In this document: positions 25,892 to 35,187 of the stretch, one piece after another
Layout: each line of letters begins with the position of its first letter
Numbering within the stretch: the first letter of the stretch is position 1
From: Vibrio halioticoli NBRC 102217
GTDB taxonomy: Bacteria; Pseudomonadota; Gammaproteobacteria; Enterobacterales; Vibrionaceae
Assembly (NCBI RefSeq): GCF_000496695.1
Contig: NZ_BAUJ01000055.1
Location: forward strand, 1-38,764
Direction of reading: 5' to 3'
DNA length: 38,764 nt
Translations under genes and position numbers: made by a program
Notes under the pieces: model-generated
Seen by the model: only the letters and a program-made list of their open reading frames with translations
The model's database searches: none
Told to the model about the DNA's origin: nothing

Positions 25892-26935
25892 ATGTTAAAA
25901 ATCGCAATAAATGGTTTTGGTCGTATCGGTAGAAACGTATTAAGAGCGGTGTATGAAAATGGATTGCAGGATCAAATTAAGATTGTAGCGATCAATGAAC
26001 TGGCAGAGCCTCACGCAATAGCACATTTGCTGCAATACGATACGAGTCATGGGCGCTTTCTCAACAAAGTGACTCATACCAAAGATTATCTAAATATCCA
26101 TTTCTCTAATGAGGATAAAGACCAGATCAGGATGTTACATCTTGATGAACTTGAGTTGCTTCCTTGGGGGGAATTAGAGGTTGATATTGTTTTAGATTGT
26201 ACGGGAGTGTATGGCTGTCGAGATGACGGTCTAAAACACATTGCCTCTGGTGCAGGTAAGGTATTATTTTCTCATCCGGGATCGCATGATCTTGATAATA
26301 CGATTATCTATGGTGTTAATCACGATAGCATTTTGCCAGAGCATAGGATTGTTTCTAATGGTTCTTGTACGACTAACTGTATTGTGCCGATTATTCAAGT
26401 ATTAGATGACGCTTACGGTATCCAAAGAGGGACAATTACTACCATCCACTCATCCATGAACGATCAACAAGTGATTGATGCTTACCACTCAGATTTACGT
26501 CGAACTCGTAGTGCGAGTCAATCGATCATCCCAGTTAATACTCAGCTGCATAAAGGGATTGAACGTATTTTTCCTAAGTTCGAGAATAAATTTGAAGCGA
26601 TATCAGTGAGAGTACCAACTGTCAATGTTACTGCTATGGATCTGAGTGTTACGGTAGATGCTAATGTTACAATTGATGATGTAAATCAAACTATTTTGCA
26701 TGCATCTCAATGTAGATTACAATCAATAGTCGACTACACGGAAGCGCCTCTTGTTTCGATAGATTTTAACCACGACCCACATAGTGCGATTGTCGATGGT
26801 TCGCAAACCCGAGTTAGTGACGGCCATTTACTGAAGATGCTAGTGTGGTGTGATAACGAATGGGGGTTTGCAAATCGGATGCTAGATACGGCTCTAGCGA
26901 TGCATGCGTCACATTTATTACATCGCGTGAAATAA
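25892..26935 (+). CDS. epd: D-erythrose-4-phosphate dehydrogenase
   Basis: GAPDH-family enzyme that oxidises erythrose 4-phosphate to 4-phosphoerythronate, the entry to the DXP-dependent pyridoxal-phosphate pathway. It has 347 residues (E. coli Epd 339). The NAD-binding start is [20 protein letters not shown], the catalytic cysteine is in [13 protein letters not shown] (about residue 155), and [12 protein letters not shown] closes the C-terminus. Assignment as Epd rather than GapA rests on the epd-pgk-fba order and on Epd-like features such as the [25 protein letters not shown] block. It is divergent from the GT-C gene across 166 bp. Confidence 0.93.
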   Translation: MLKIAINGFGRIGRNVLRAVYENGLQDQIKIVAINELAEPHAIAHLLQYDTSHGRFLNKVTHTKDYLNIHFSNEDKDQIRMLHLDELELLPWGELEVDIVLDCTGVYGCRDDGLKHIASGAGKVLFSHPGSHDLDNTIIYGVNHDSILPEHRIVSNGSCTTNCIVPIIQVLDDAYGIQRGTITTIHSSMNDQQVIDAYHSDLRRTRSASQSIIPVNTQLHKGIERIFPKFENKFEAISVRVPTVNVTAMDLSVTVDANVTIDDVNQTILHASQCRLQSIVDYTEAPLVSIDFNHDPHSAIVDGSQTRVSDGHLLKMLVWCDNEWGFANRMLDTALAMHASHLLHRVK

Positions 26936-27079
26936 ATCCGTAGCTTTTTAGTTAAAGCTCTTGAACTATAGAGTAAACGACCCCATGTAGCATCACATTA
27001 GATAGATTTCGAACGCCTATGCCGACAACTTTGTGGGGATGGGCGGAAAGTTTTTAAATTAAAACCTAGAGGACTAACA

Positions 27080-28243
27080 ATGTCTGTAATCAAGATGACT
27101 GACCTAGAGCTAGCAGGTAAGCGTGTATTTATTCGTGCTGACCTAAACGTTCCTGTAAAAAACGGTAAAGTAACTTCTGATGCTCGTATCCTTGCATCTC
27201 TTCCTACTATTCAGCGTTGCCTAGAAGCAGGCGCTAAAGTAATGGTTACTTCTCACCTAGGTCGTCCAACTGAAGGCGAGTACGCTGAAGAGTTCTCACT
27301 ACAACCAGTAGTGAACTACCTAAACGACGCACTAGATTGCGAAGTTAAGCTAGCAAAAGACTACCTAGAAGGTCTTGAACTAAACGCGGGTGAACTTGTT
27401 GTTCTTGAAAACGTTCGCTTTAACAAAGGCGAGAAGAAAAACGAAGAAGAGCTTTCTAAGAAATACGCTGCACTATGTGACATCTTCGTAATGGATGCAT
27501 TTGGTACAGCTCACCGTGCGCAAGCGTCTACTCACGGTGTAGGTACTTACGCTCCTGTAGCTTGTGCTGGCCCTCTTTTAGCTGCTGAGCTAGAAGCACT
27601 AGGTAAAGCGATGGATAACCCAGAGCGTCCTCTAGTAGCTATCGTTGGTGGTTCTAAAGTTTCTACTAAACTGACTGTTCTTGAGTCTCTATCTAAAGTT
27701 GCTGATCAACTTGTTGTGGGTGGTGGTATTGCTAATACATTTATCGCTGCGGAAGGCCACAACGTAGGTAAGTCTCTATATGAAGCTGACCTAGTTGAAA
27801 CTGCTAAGAAACTAATGAAAGAGTGTGCAATTCCAGTTGCAACTGATGTTGCTTGTGCAAAAGCATTTGACGAAAACGCTGAAGCTGAAATCAAAAACGT
27901 TGCAGACGTTGCTGATGACGACATGATCTTCGACCTTGGTCCAGATTCAACAGCGGTTCTTGCTGACATCATTGCTAACGCAAAAACAATCCTTTGGAAC
28001 GGCCCTGTTGGCGTATTCGAATTTAAAAACTTCGAAGCGGGTACAGCGGGTATTTCTAAAGCAATCGCTGAATCTGCAGGTTTCTCTGTAGCAGGTGGCG
28101 GTGACACATTGGCAGCTATCGACAAATTCGGTATCAAAGCTGATGTTTCTTACATCTCAACAGGCGGCGGCGCTTTCCTTGAGTTTGTAGAAGGTAAAGT
28201 ACTTCCAGCAGTTGCTATGCTAGAAGAACGAGCAAAAGCGTAA
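27080..28243 (+). CDS. pgk: Phosphoglycerate kinase
   Basis: Glycolytic kinase interconverting 1,3-bisphosphoglycerate/ADP and 3-phosphoglycerate/ATP. It has 387 residues, as in E. coli. Seen are [15 protein letters not shown] (residues 14-28), the conserved [11 protein letters not shown] block, [10 protein letters not shown], and the C-terminal nucleotide-binding [13 protein letters not shown]. Strongly biased codon use indicates high expression. It is 144 bp after epd and followed by a terminator, although in E. coli epd-pgk-fbaA form overlapping transcripts. A purine-rich AGAGGA lies upstream of the ATG. Confidence 0.97.
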   Translation: MSVIKMTDLELAGKRVFIRADLNVPVKNGKVTSDARILASLPTIQRCLEAGAKVMVTSHLGRPTEGEYAEEFSLQPVVNYLNDALDCEVKLAKDYLEGLELNAGELVVLENVRFNKGEKKNEEELSKKYAALCDIFVMDAFGTAHRAQASTHGVGTYAPVACAGPLLAAELEALGKAMDNPERPLVAIVGGSKVSTKLTVLESLSKVADQLVVGGGIANTFIAAEGHNVGKSLYEADLVETAKKLMKECAIPVATDVACAKAFDENAEAEIKNVADVADDDMIFDLGPDSTAVLADIIANAKTILWNGPVGVFEFKNFEAGTAGISKAIAESAGFSVAGGGDTLAAIDKFGIKADVSYISTGGGAFLEFVEGKVLPAVAMLEERAKA

Positions 28244-28252
28244 TATTTTTTT

Positions 28253-28278
28253 GGCGAGAATCTTGTTCTCGCCTTTTT
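28253..28278 (+). terminator. Terminator between pgk and fba
   Basis: GGCGAGAA, loop TCTTG, TTCTCGCC forms a perfect 8-bp stem followed by TTTTT. The 96-bp gap to fba presumably contains a separate fba promoter; TACAAT at 28289-28294 is a possible -10 element with a poor -35. Confidence 0.85.
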
Positions 28279-28373
28279 ATTGTTTTGCTACAATGCTTTG
28301 CGTTGTATGCAATCTTTTTTATATTTGCAAAAGTGCAATTTAATACTAAACGACAGAAAATAGGACTTATTCC

Positions 28374-29450
28374 ATGTCTAAGATCTTCGATTTTGTAAAA
28401 CCTGGTGTTATCTCTGGTGATGACGTTCAAAAAGTATTTGAAGTAGCAAAAGAAAATGGTTTTGCTCTTCCTGCTGTAAACGTTGTAAACACTGATTCTG
28501 TAAATGGTGTACTAGAAGCAGCTGCAAAAGTTAAATCTCCTGTAGTTGTTCAATTCTCTAACGGTGGCGCTGGCTTCTTTGCTGGTAAAGGCGTTAAATT
28601 AGAAGGTCAAGGTCCACAAATCCTTGGCGGTATCGCTGGCGCTAAATATGTTCATGCTGTTGCAGAAACATACGGTGTTCCAGTTATTCTTCACACTGAC
28701 CACGCAGCTAAGAAACTACTTCCTTGGATTGACGGTCTACTAGACGCTGGTGAAGAATTCTTCGCTCAAACTGGTAAGCCTCTATTTTCTTCTCACATGA
28801 TTGACCTTTCTGAAGAGTCTCTAGAAGAAAACATCGAAATCTGTTCTAAGTACCTAGCACGCATGGCTAAAATGGGCATGACTCTAGAAATCGAACTAGG
28901 TTGTACTGGTGGTGAAGAAGATGGCGTTGATAACTCTGATATGGACGCATCTGAGCTTTACACTTCTCCTGAAGATGTTGCTTACGCATACGAAAAACTA
29001 AGCGCTATTAGCCCTCGTTTCACTATCGCTGCTTCTTTCGGCAACGTACACGGTGTTTACCAAGCGGGTAACGTAGTTCTTACTCCAACTATCCTACGTG
29101 ACTCTCAAGCATACTGTTCTGAGAAATTTGGTCTTGCACCAAATGCTCTTAACTTTGTATTCCACGGTGGTTCTGGTTCTTCTGAAGCAGAAATCAAAGA
29201 GTCTATCGGCTACGGTGTTATCAAAATGAACATCGATACTGATACTCAGTGGGCAACTTGGGACGGCATCCGTAACTACGAAGCTACAAACCGTGATTAC
29301 CTACAAGGTCAAATCGGTAACCCAACTGGCGAAGCTGCGCCTAACAAGAAGTACTATGATCCACGCGTATGGCTACGTGCAGGTCAAACTTCTATGGTGG
29401 CTCGTCTTGAGAAAGCATTTGCTGATCTTAACGCGATCGACGTATTGTAA
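28374..29450 (+). CDS. fbaA: Class II fructose-bisphosphate aldolase
   Basis: Zinc-dependent aldolase of glycolysis and gluconeogenesis. It has 358 residues (E. coli FbaA 359). The catalytic/Zn region is VILHTDHAAKKLLPW (about residue 107), with further metal ligands in ASFGNVHGVYQAGN and NFVFHGGSGSSEAEI. The ELGCTGGEEDGVDNSDMD loop marks class IIA. Codon bias is extreme, as for pgk. It has its own terminator and is followed by mscS. Confidence 0.97.
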   Translation: MSKIFDFVKPGVISGDDVQKVFEVAKENGFALPAVNVVNTDSVNGVLEAAAKVKSPVVVQFSNGGAGFFAGKGVKLEGQGPQILGGIAGAKYVHAVAETYGVPVILHTDHAAKKLLPWIDGLLDAGEEFFAQTGKPLFSSHMIDLSEESLEENIEICSKYLARMAKMGMTLEIELGCTGGEEDGVDNSDMDASELYTSPEDVAYAYEKLSAISPRFTIAASFGNVHGVYQAGNVVLTPTILRDSQAYCSEKFGLAPNALNFVFHGGSGSSEAEIKESIGYGVIKMNIDTDTQWATWDGIRNYEATNRDYLQGQIGNPTGEAAPNKKYYDPRVWLRAGQTSMVARLEKAFADLNAIDVL

Positions 29451-29480
29451 TTCGTCTGCAAGCTACTAATTAAATTAAAA

Positions 29481-29508
29481 AAACCCGCTATTTAGCGGGT
29501 TTTTTTTG
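29481..29508 (+). terminator. Terminator of fba
   Basis: AAACCCGCTA / TAGCGGGTTT forms a strong stem with a very short loop, followed by a run of eight T residues. It also has an A-run on the 5' side and could work in both directions. Confidence 0.9.
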
Positions 29509-29555
29509 TCTTGTGTACTATAGTTTTTAAGTGCTGTTGTTAAGTACCGCCTTTA

Positions 29556-29602
29556 ATACCAATAACAAGCTAGAATGACCTGTTATTTAGCGCGAGTGGT
29601 AT
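29556..29602. repeat. Dispersed inverted-repeat element, copy 2 (internally deleted)
   Basis: A 47-bp element, ATACCAAT then AACAAGCTAGAATGACC, ending TGTTATTTAGCGCGAGTGGTAT. It matches the two ends and right-hand half of copies 1 and 3 but lacks about 45 bp of the left interior. It lies between the fba terminator and mscS. Confidence 0.8.
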
Positions 29603-29715
29603 AAGGTCTTTAGACGATTGTGTTTTGACAGAAGTCTGACTTATAACGGACATATGGAAGTATGATGCTGGTTTTAGTTTGTTTGTAACACTTTATTACG
29701 GAAGAGAAATTTACA

Positions 29716-30588
29716 ATGTCACAAGAAACTCCCCAAATCCCAAACGTAGATGCCCTTCATGAAGGTATGCAAGATGCTCATCATTGGTTCGTGAATAATA
29801 CTGACCTTCTGATTGGCTATGCAATGAATATCATTACCGCTGTTCTGATTCTATTTATTGGTAATATCATTACCAAGATGATTGCGAACAGTGTTTCTAA
29901 AGTGCTTAAAAAGCGTGATTTAGACAAAGCTGTCATTGATTTTGTTCACGCTATGGTGCGTTACCTATTGTTTGTTATCGTATTGATTGCAGCTCTAGGG
30001 CGTCTAGGTGTTCAAACTGCTTCCGTAGTTGCTATTATTGGTGCGGCTGGTTTAGCGGTTGGTCTTGCTCTGCAAGGTTCACTATCTAACTTTGCTGCGG
30101 GTGTACTTATTGTTGCATTCCGTCCATTCAAATCTGGCGATTATGTTGAGATTGGTGGTGTTGCCGGTTCTGTTGATTCAATTCAAATTTTCCAGACAGT
30201 ATTGACTACACCTGATAACAAAATGGTTGTGGTACCTAATGGTAGCGTTATTGGTAGTCCAATTACCAACTACTCCCGCCATGAAACCCGTCGTATTGAC
30301 TACGTGATAGGAGTTTCTTACAGTGCCGACTTGAAGAAAACTGAACAAGTTATTCGTCAGACACTGGAAGCTGAAGAGCGTCTTCTGAAAGATAAAGGCA
30401 TTCAGATTGGTGTGGTTGAGCTTGCGGATTCTTCAGTCAACTTTGTTGTTCGCCCTTGGTGTCGCACTGCTGACTATTGGGATGTGTATTTTGATATGCT
30501 TAAAGCGATTAAAATTGCTCTGGATGAAAACGGTATTGAAATCCCGTATCCACAAATGGATGTTCATCTGAACAAAATTGCTGAGTAA
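29716..30588 (+). CDS. mscS: Small-conductance mechanosensitive channel MscS
   Basis: Heptameric inner-membrane channel that opens under tension to release solutes during hypoosmotic shock. It has 290 residues (E. coli 286). Three N-terminal membrane segments are visible. The pore-lining TM3 is rich in Ala/Gly (AIIGAAGLAVGLALQGSLSNFAAG, about residues 110-133), followed by FRPFKSGDYVEIGG at the start of the beta domain. The C-terminal alpha-beta domain ends EIPYPQMDVHLNKI. The fba-mscS order is the same as E. coli fbaA-yggB. Its own terminator follows. Confidence 0.96.
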   Translation: MSQETPQIPNVDALHEGMQDAHHWFVNNTDLLIGYAMNIITAVLILFIGNIITKMIANSVSKVLKKRDLDKAVIDFVHAMVRYLLFVIVLIAALGRLGVQTASVVAIIGAAGLAVGLALQGSLSNFAAGVLIVAFRPFKSGDYVEIGGVAGSVDSIQIFQTVLTTPDNKMVVVPNGSVIGSPITNYSRHETRRIDYVIGVSYSADLKKTEQVIRQTLEAEERLLKDKGIQIGVVELADSSVNFVVRPWCRTADYWDVYFDMLKAIKIALDENGIEIPYPQMDVHLNKIAE

Positions 30589-30607
30589 AGCAAACTAATT
30601 CAATTAA

Positions 30608-30632
30608 AACGCGCCTTATGGCGCGTTTTTTT
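30608..30632 (+). terminator. Terminator of mscS
   Basis: AACGCGCC, loop TTAT, GGCGCGTT forms a perfect 8-bp stem followed by TTTTT. It is 19 bp after the stop codon. Confidence 0.92.
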
Positions 30633-30699
30633 ATCTATTCTATATAAATAACGAGTAGCAGTTGGAATGTGTGGAATGCCAAAAAAGGAAGGGCTTTAG

Positions 30700-31404
30700 A
30701 TGAAGAAGAGTAATGCGATAACTCATTGGTTTTTAGGGATAGTATTAGCAGGGTGTTCTTTAGCCGTGCAGGCACAAGCGATAAATTTCCCGCACATCAA
30801 TACGACAGGGTATGCCGAAGTGCTCGCTGAACCCGACATGGCTGAATTTAGTGTACAAGTGGTGATGGTGCAAGATAGTGCGGAACAAGCAAAACAAAAA
30901 ACAGATAAAGTAGTCGATGATTTTTTGCAGCAACTACAAGCGTTAGGTTTGCCCAGAGAAGATATTAGAAGCGGCAATATTCAGCTGCTGCCACAAATGC
31001 ATTATCCGAAAAATGCCAAACCAGAACAAAAAGGCTACCGAGCGGTAAGAAAAGTAAAAGTCACGATTGATAATTTAGAGATGCTGCCTAAGTTATTGGA
31101 CGTAGCACTTAAGTCGGGTATTAATCGTATTGATAAGGTTCAATTGGGTGTCAAAGACCCTTCTAAGTACCAAGCCGTTGCACGCAGCGAGGCCATTAAA
31201 GATGCCAAGCTAAAGGCTGAATCTATTGCTGAGGGTTTTGATAGAACCTTGGGTGAAGTATGGCAAGTTAACTACCAATCCCCGCAAGTTAGGCCGATGT
31301 TATCTCGCAGTATGGCAATGGATTCATCAGAGCGAGCGAATAGTTATCAAGATACCACTATCGTGATTAAAGACCGAGTTGATGTGGTTTATAAGCTCAA
31401 ATAA
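30700..31404 (+). CDS. SIMPL domain (YggE/DUF541) exported protein
   Basis: 234-residue exported protein. The signal peptide ends near AVQAQA (about residue 26). The same region contains LAGC (residues 16-19), so a lipoprotein form cannot be excluded, though the AQA site is the more natural end. The mature protein is a SIMPL domain: INTTGYAEVLAEPDMAEFSVQVV (about 33-55), AEQAKQKTDKVVDDFLQQLQALG, then AIKDAKLKAESIAEGF. E. coli YggE (246 aa) lowers oxidative stress by an unknown mechanism. Its neighbours mscS and fba parallel the E. coli yggE-fba region. A dispersed repeat overlaps its stop codon. Confidence 0.88.
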   Translation: MKKSNAITHWFLGIVLAGCSLAVQAQAINFPHINTTGYAEVLAEPDMAEFSVQVVMVQDSAEQAKQKTDKVVDDFLQQLQALGLPREDIRSGNIQLLPQMHYPKNAKPEQKGYRAVRKVKVTIDNLEMLPKLLDVALKSGINRIDKVQLGVKDPSKYQAVARSEAIKDAKLKAESIAEGFDRTLGEVWQVNYQSPQVRPMLSRSMAMDSSERANSYQDTTIVIKDRVDVVYKLK

Positions 31405-31496
31405 TACCAATCGCGCTAAGTAAGTGTTCAGAAATAGCGCAGGAAAAAATACTCGAGAACAAGCTAGCATGACCCGTTATTTAGTCCGATTGGTAT
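31404..31496. repeat. Dispersed inverted-repeat element, copy 3 (full length)
   Basis: A 93-bp element, ATACCAATCGCGCTAAGTAA to TTATTTAGTCCGATTGGTAT, with imperfect terminal inverted repeats of about 20 bp. Its interior closely matches copy 1 (AGTGTTCAGAAATAGCGCAG, AACAAGCTAGCATGACC). Its first base is the last base of the SIMPL gene stop codon. Confidence 0.88.
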
Positions 31497-31528
31497 AACA
31501 CCAATAGCTGCTGAGATATCGATACTAA

Positions 31529-31573
31529 AAAGCCCTTACTGACCTTTATTAATTTAGGCTCAGTAAGGGCTTT
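31529..31573 (-). terminator. Bidirectional terminator between the SIMPL gene and serA
   Basis: AAAGCCCTTACTGA / TCAGTAAGGGCTTT is a 14-bp perfect stem with a 17-nt loop. Minus-strand reading ends in TTTTT (for serA). Plus-strand reading ends in CTTTGTT and can serve the SIMPL gene. Confidence 0.85.
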
Positions 31574-31621
31574 GTTATTGTCTAACACTTATATTTCTAT
31601 AAAGCGTATAGCGACATCAAA

Positions 31622-32851
31622 TTAATGAAGTAGACGAGCGCGGATAGTGCCGTCGATTTCTTTTAGCTTATCCAGTGCTTCTTGCGAGCGCGCGGTTTCT
31701 ACATCAATCACAACGTAACCAATGTGGCTGTTGGTCTGCAAGTACTGACCTGCGATGTTGATTTCAGCGCTAGCAAAGATGGTGTTGATTTGAGTTAGAA
31801 TACCAGGGCGGTTTTCATGGATGTGCAGCAGGCGAGAGGTGCCTTTGTGCTGTGGTAGAGATACCGCAGGGAAGTTCACACTTGATAGTGTTGAACCGTT
31901 GTCTGAGTATTTCGCTAGCTTACCAGCAACTTCAACGCCGATGTTCTCTTGTGCTTCTTGAGTCGAACCACCTACGTGCGGCGTTAGGATAACATTATCG
32001 AATTTCATTAGTGGAGACTCAAATGCATCGGCATTTGTTTTTGGCTCTACAGGGAACACATCGACAGCAGCACCTGATAGGTGTTTAGATTCTAGAGCAT
32101 TACAGAGCGCAGGGATATCTACCACAGTACCGCGTGCGGCGTTGATGAAGATAGCACCTGGCTTCATTAGTGCAAACTGTTCTGCGCCCATCATGTCTTT
32201 AGTTTCTGGCGTTTCAGGGACATGCAAACTAATCACATCACACTTATTGAGCAGTTCAGCCATAGTTGAAACTTGGGTGGCATTACCTAAAGAAAGCTTG
32301 TTTTCAATATCGTAGAAGTAGACACGCATACCTAGGTTTTCAGCAATGATACTTAGCTGAGTACCAATGTGACCATAACCTATGATACCCAAGCGCTTAC
32401 CACGTGCTTCGTTAGAGTGGTCGGCACTTTTCTTCCAGATACCGCGGTGAGCTAGAGCATTCTTTTCAGGAATACCGCGCATCAATAGCAGTATTTGACC
32501 TAGAACTAATTCTGCCACACTACGAGTGTTTGAGAATGGTGCATTAAATACCGGTACGCCTTTCACAGCGGCCGCTTTTAGGTCAACCTGATTGGTACCA
32601 ATACAGAAACAACCGATAGCGACCAGCTTGTCTGCTGCCGCTAAAACACGTTCATTAAGGTTTGTACGAGAGCGAATACCAATAAAGTGTACGTCTTTAA
32701 TGGCTTCAATCAATTCTTCTTCAGAGATAGAGCCTTTATGGTATTCAATGTTGGAGTAACCCGCAGCCTCTAGCACCTCAACTGATGAAGGGTGAAGCCC
32801 TTCTAGAAGTAGTATTTTTATTTTATCTTTGTGCAAAGAGACTCTAGTCAT
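31622..32851 (-). CDS. serA: D-3-phosphoglycerate dehydrogenase
   Basis: First enzyme of serine synthesis, oxidising 3-phosphoglycerate. It has 409 residues (E. coli SerA 410). The NAD-binding fold has GKRLGIIGYGHIGTQ (about residue 152). Catalytic residues are in INAARGTVVDIPAL (Arg), FPVEP (Glu) and ILTPHVGGSTQEAQ (His). A C-terminal ACT domain (about 335-409) with HIHENRPGILTQIN suggests serine feedback inhibition, as in E. coli. It lies downstream of rpiA in the same direction but is separated by a terminator. Confidence 0.97.
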   Translation of the reverse strand: MTRVSLHKDKIKILLLEGLHPSSVEVLEAAGYSNIEYHKGSISEEELIEAIKDVHFIGIRSRTNLNERVLAAADKLVAIGCFCIGTNQVDLKAAAVKGVPVFNAPFSNTRSVAELVLGQILLLMRGIPEKNALAHRGIWKKSADHSNEARGKRLGIIGYGHIGTQLSIIAENLGMRVYFYDIENKLSLGNATQVSTMAELLNKCDVISLHVPETPETKDMMGAEQFALMKPGAIFINAARGTVVDIPALCNALESKHLSGAAVDVFPVEPKTNADAFESPLMKFDNVILTPHVGGSTQEAQENIGVEVAGKLAKYSDNGSTLSSVNFPAVSLPQHKGTSRLLHIHENRPGILTQINTIFASAEINIAGQYLQTNSHIGYVVIDVETARSQEALDKLKEIDGTIRARLLH

Positions 32852-32962
32852 TGTGGTTATTCCTTAACATTTAGTAAATTAATTTCGAAAAGCAATCGTT
32901 TTCCAAAGTAGGCTGTCTTTAAATTATCAAAAAAAGAACAGTTTGGGTAAGAAAATTACAAT

Positions 32963-32998
32963 AAAAAAAAAGCAGAGGCTATTTTTCGCCTCTGCTTT
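32963..32998 (-). terminator. Terminator of rpiA
   Basis: AAAGCAGAGGC / GCCTCTGCTTT is an 11-bp perfect stem. In the minus direction it is followed by a run of nine T residues. It is 62 bp beyond the rpiA stop and upstream of serA. Confidence 0.9.
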
Positions 32999-33059
32999 CA
33001 TGATTATTCAATAAAATCAGCGTATTAACTTTGTAGTTAAAGCTGAAATATATATATTA

Positions 33060-33716
33060 TTACTCTTCGATCTTAGCGCCAGCAGGTGTACCTGTAATGA
33101 CTACATCTGCACCGCGATGTGCAAATAGGCCAACAGTCACTACGCCCGGTAGTGCATTCACTTGGTCTTCAAGTTGTTTAGCGTTGCTGATTTTTAAACT
33201 GTGTACATCTAGGATGATATTGCCGTTATCGGTAATGACACCCTCACGGTAAACAGGGTCACCGCCAAGTTTTACCAGCTCACGAGCAACATATGAGCGA
33301 GCCATAGGAATCACTTCAACAGGAAGAGGGAAGTCACCTAGAACGTCAACCGCTTTGGTGCCGTCTACAATGCAGATGAACTTTTCAGAGATAGCCGCAA
33401 CAATTTTTTCTCTGGTTAGCGCTGCGCCGCCGCCTTTGATCATTTCTTTATTGGCGTTAATTTCATCTGCGCCATCTACATAGACATCCAGTGAAGCGAC
33501 GTCATTACAATCAAATATTTTAATACCCAGTTTTTCTAATTTCTCAGTCGATGCGACCGAGCTAGATACAGCCCCTTTGATTTTGTCGCTCATTGTTCCC
33601 AAGGCATCAATAAAATGGTTTACGGTAGAGCCCGTTCCTACACCGACAATTGCGCCAGCTTCAACGTATTTAAGTGCTGCCCAACCAGCTTCTTTTTTCA
33701 TTTCATCTTGGGTCAT
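33060..33716 (-). CDS. rpiA: Ribose-5-phosphate isomerase A
   Basis: Interconverts ribose 5-phosphate and ribulose 5-phosphate in the pentose phosphate pathway. It has 218 residues (E. coli 219). Phosphate-binding [15 protein letters not shown] is at about residue 25. The catalytic loop is [26 protein letters not shown], containing the Asp and Lys/Glu residues of the family. The C-terminus has [19 protein letters not shown]. Gene order rpiA-serA is conserved with E. coli. It is preceded by fau in the same direction (75 bp). Confidence 0.97.
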   Translation of the reverse strand: MTQDEMKKEAGWAALKYVEAGAIVGVGTGSTVNHFIDALGTMSDKIKGAVSSSVASTEKLEKLGIKIFDCNDVASLDVYVDGADEINANKEMIKGGGAALTREKIVAAISEKFICIVDGTKAVDVLGDFPLPVEVIPMARSYVARELVKLGGDPVYREGVITDNGNIILDVHSLKISNAKQLEDQVNALPGVVTVGLFAHRGADVVITGTPAGAKIEE

Positions 33717-33791
33717 TCTAGTTCTCCAGATCGAGAGTAAAGGGGGTCAGCAAGAGTATATACTCATCTGTTAAATATTTGAATCAAGTGC

Positions 33792-34391
33792 TTAAGGTGA
33801 AAGAGACCAATTCCAGGTCTTATTTGGCGTGACAATTTTATTTAGCGGCACATCCCATTCTTCGGTGGGTAGCAAAGACAGTTGCTGACAATCATGAGCG
33901 ATCCCAATTGCTTGTGGGCCATGGCCATCAATAAAAGGCGCTAACGTTCTGTCGTAGTATCCGCCACCCATACCTAGGCGATGACCATGTACATCAAACG
34001 CTACCAGAGGCGTGAATATCACATCAAGTTCAGCAACAGGAATAATATTACATACAGAGAGTTTGGGTTCGAGAATGCCGTATTTATTGGCTATAAGCTC
34101 GGTTGTCGGCGTTAGCTTAAGAAAAAGCAATTGGCCCTTTGTAAAAGGATGCAGCACAGGAACATAGGTGTTGATGCTGTTTTTCCAGCACCATTGAATG
34201 GCGAGTTCGGGATTGATTTCGCCATCATTCGCTAAATACAGCGCAACATTTTTAGCCTGAGTAAGTTCGGCAAGCTGTTTAAATTGCTCGACTAACCGTA
34301 AGGAAGCAAGGTTTTGCTCAGCCGTTGTCAGTGCAATGCGAAGTTTACGGATGTGCTTACGTATCTCATTACGAGTTACAGGTAATTGCAT
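33792..34391 (-). CDS. fau: 5-formyltetrahydrofolate cyclo-ligase
   Basis: Converts 5-formyl-THF to 5,10-methenyl-THF with ATP (ygfA in E. coli). The start at 34391 gives 199 residues and an N-terminus with TRNEIRKHIRKLRIAL, typical of the family. The open frame extends to 34508, but that extension is the 6S RNA gene. The ATP-binding motif is RLGMGGGYYDRTLAPF (about residue 146), with the substrate region VALYLANDGEINPEL. The ATG is only 5 nt from the predicted 3' end of 6S RNA, so the ribosome-binding site (GGGG in the terminal stem strand) overlaps 6S. The ssrS-ygfA arrangement is conserved in gammaproteobacteria. Confidence 0.93.
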   Translation of the reverse strand: MQLPVTRNEIRKHIRKLRIALTTAEQNLASLRLVEQFKQLAELTQAKNVALYLANDGEINPELAIQWCWKNSINTYVPVLHPFTKGQLLFLKLTPTTELIANKYGILEPKLSVCNIIPVAELDVIFTPLVAFDVHGHRLGMGGGYYDRTLAPFIDGHGPQAIGIAHDCQQLSLLPTEEWDVPLNKIVTPNKTWNWSLSP

Positions 34392-34396
34392 GAGGG

Positions 34397-34574
34397 ACCC
34401 CAGAGTGCCGTTGCGGATTTTGGCCCTTGAACCAGCTGGTTCAAGGCGGATCAGCAATGAGGACCGTAGGCTTCTCGATACGAGTCGAGCCTGCTCAATA
34501 GCCATCAAGTACTAACCCTTAAGGGTTGCTTATCGGCTCAGGGACATAAATCCAGCTGACGCACACCCCAGGGT
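34397..34574 (-). ncRNA. ssrS: 6S RNA
   Basis: About 178 nt. The two ends pair as an 11-bp closing stem (ACCCTGGGGTG with CACTCTGGGGT). Conserved 6S elements include TCCCTGAGCCGAT on the 5' strand and the GCTCGACTCGTATCGAGAAGCC terminal hairpin region. CCTTGAACC...GGTTCAAGGG near the 3' side is also present in E. coli 6S. It sits between zapA and fau, exactly the E. coli position. 6S mimics an open promoter and sequesters sigma70 RNA polymerase in stationary phase. The exact processed ends are approximate. Confidence 0.93.
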
Positions 34575-34607
34575 AATTTTAATTCTGCCGTCCAGTTGGC
34601 TACTTTT

Positions 34608-34898
34608 TTACTCTTTCGTTAGAGCTTTGTCTAGCTTGTCATCTAGAAACTCAAGGCGCTGCGCAATATCTTGTTGAATTTCGCTACTTGCCTCTTGTTC
34701 TAACAATTCATAGCAAATATTTAGAGCTGCTATGGTAATGAGTTTCTCGGTATTGGCGACTTTTGTTTTGTCCGCCATATCCTTAATACGTTGATCAAGG
34801 TTAAGTGCAGCCTGTCGTAATGCATCTTCTTTGCCGACAGGGCAATTTACTCGAGTGATCTTACCTAAAATTTCAACTTCAACTGCTTGACTGCTCAT
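34608..34898 (-). CDS. zapA: Cell division protein ZapA
   Basis: Small FtsZ-associated protein that cross-links and stabilises the Z-ring. The start at 34898 gives 96 residues and the family N-terminus MSSQAVEVEILGKITRVNCP. The open frame to 34955 adds 19 residues unlike any ZapA. The N-terminal domain contains CPVGKEDALRQAALNLDQRI. The second half (about 45-96) is a charged coiled coil for dimerisation. 6S RNA follows immediately on the same strand (33 bp), as in E. coli. Confidence 0.93.
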   Translation of the reverse strand: MSSQAVEVEILGKITRVNCPVGKEDALRQAALNLDQRIKDMADKTKVANTEKLITIAALNICYELLEQEASSEIQQDIAQRLEFLDDKLDKALTKE

Positions 34899-35187
34899 GC
34901 TAGATAACTCATTGCTGCTCCCAAAAGCCTGTGCATCCCATGCACATACAGGCATGAAACTATAGAAAAACCCCCACCAAGATTCAAGCTTTTCCTAACA
35001 TGAGCATCAGGTTATGGTGCTAACCAGTCAGAAACAAAGCAATTTGCTCATTTGATCTACATTCTTGATATAGAAGCATAGTAGTATTTGATAAGAACTT
35101 GCTAGTTTGCATGCAGATTTGCATCTGTAATGAGTTCCAGTCAAATGATAAGATAATGCGATTAATCCCTAATAGGAATTGTACCTC

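Noticed and set aside
27706..28137. 143-codon minus-strand frame inside pgk
   Set aside because: Antisense shadow of a gene with strong codon bias; composition follows the pgk codon pattern and there is no start signal.
34392..34508. N-terminal extension of the 5-formyl-THF cyclo-ligase
   Set aside because: The extension is translated 6S RNA sequence; the family N-terminus begins at 34391.
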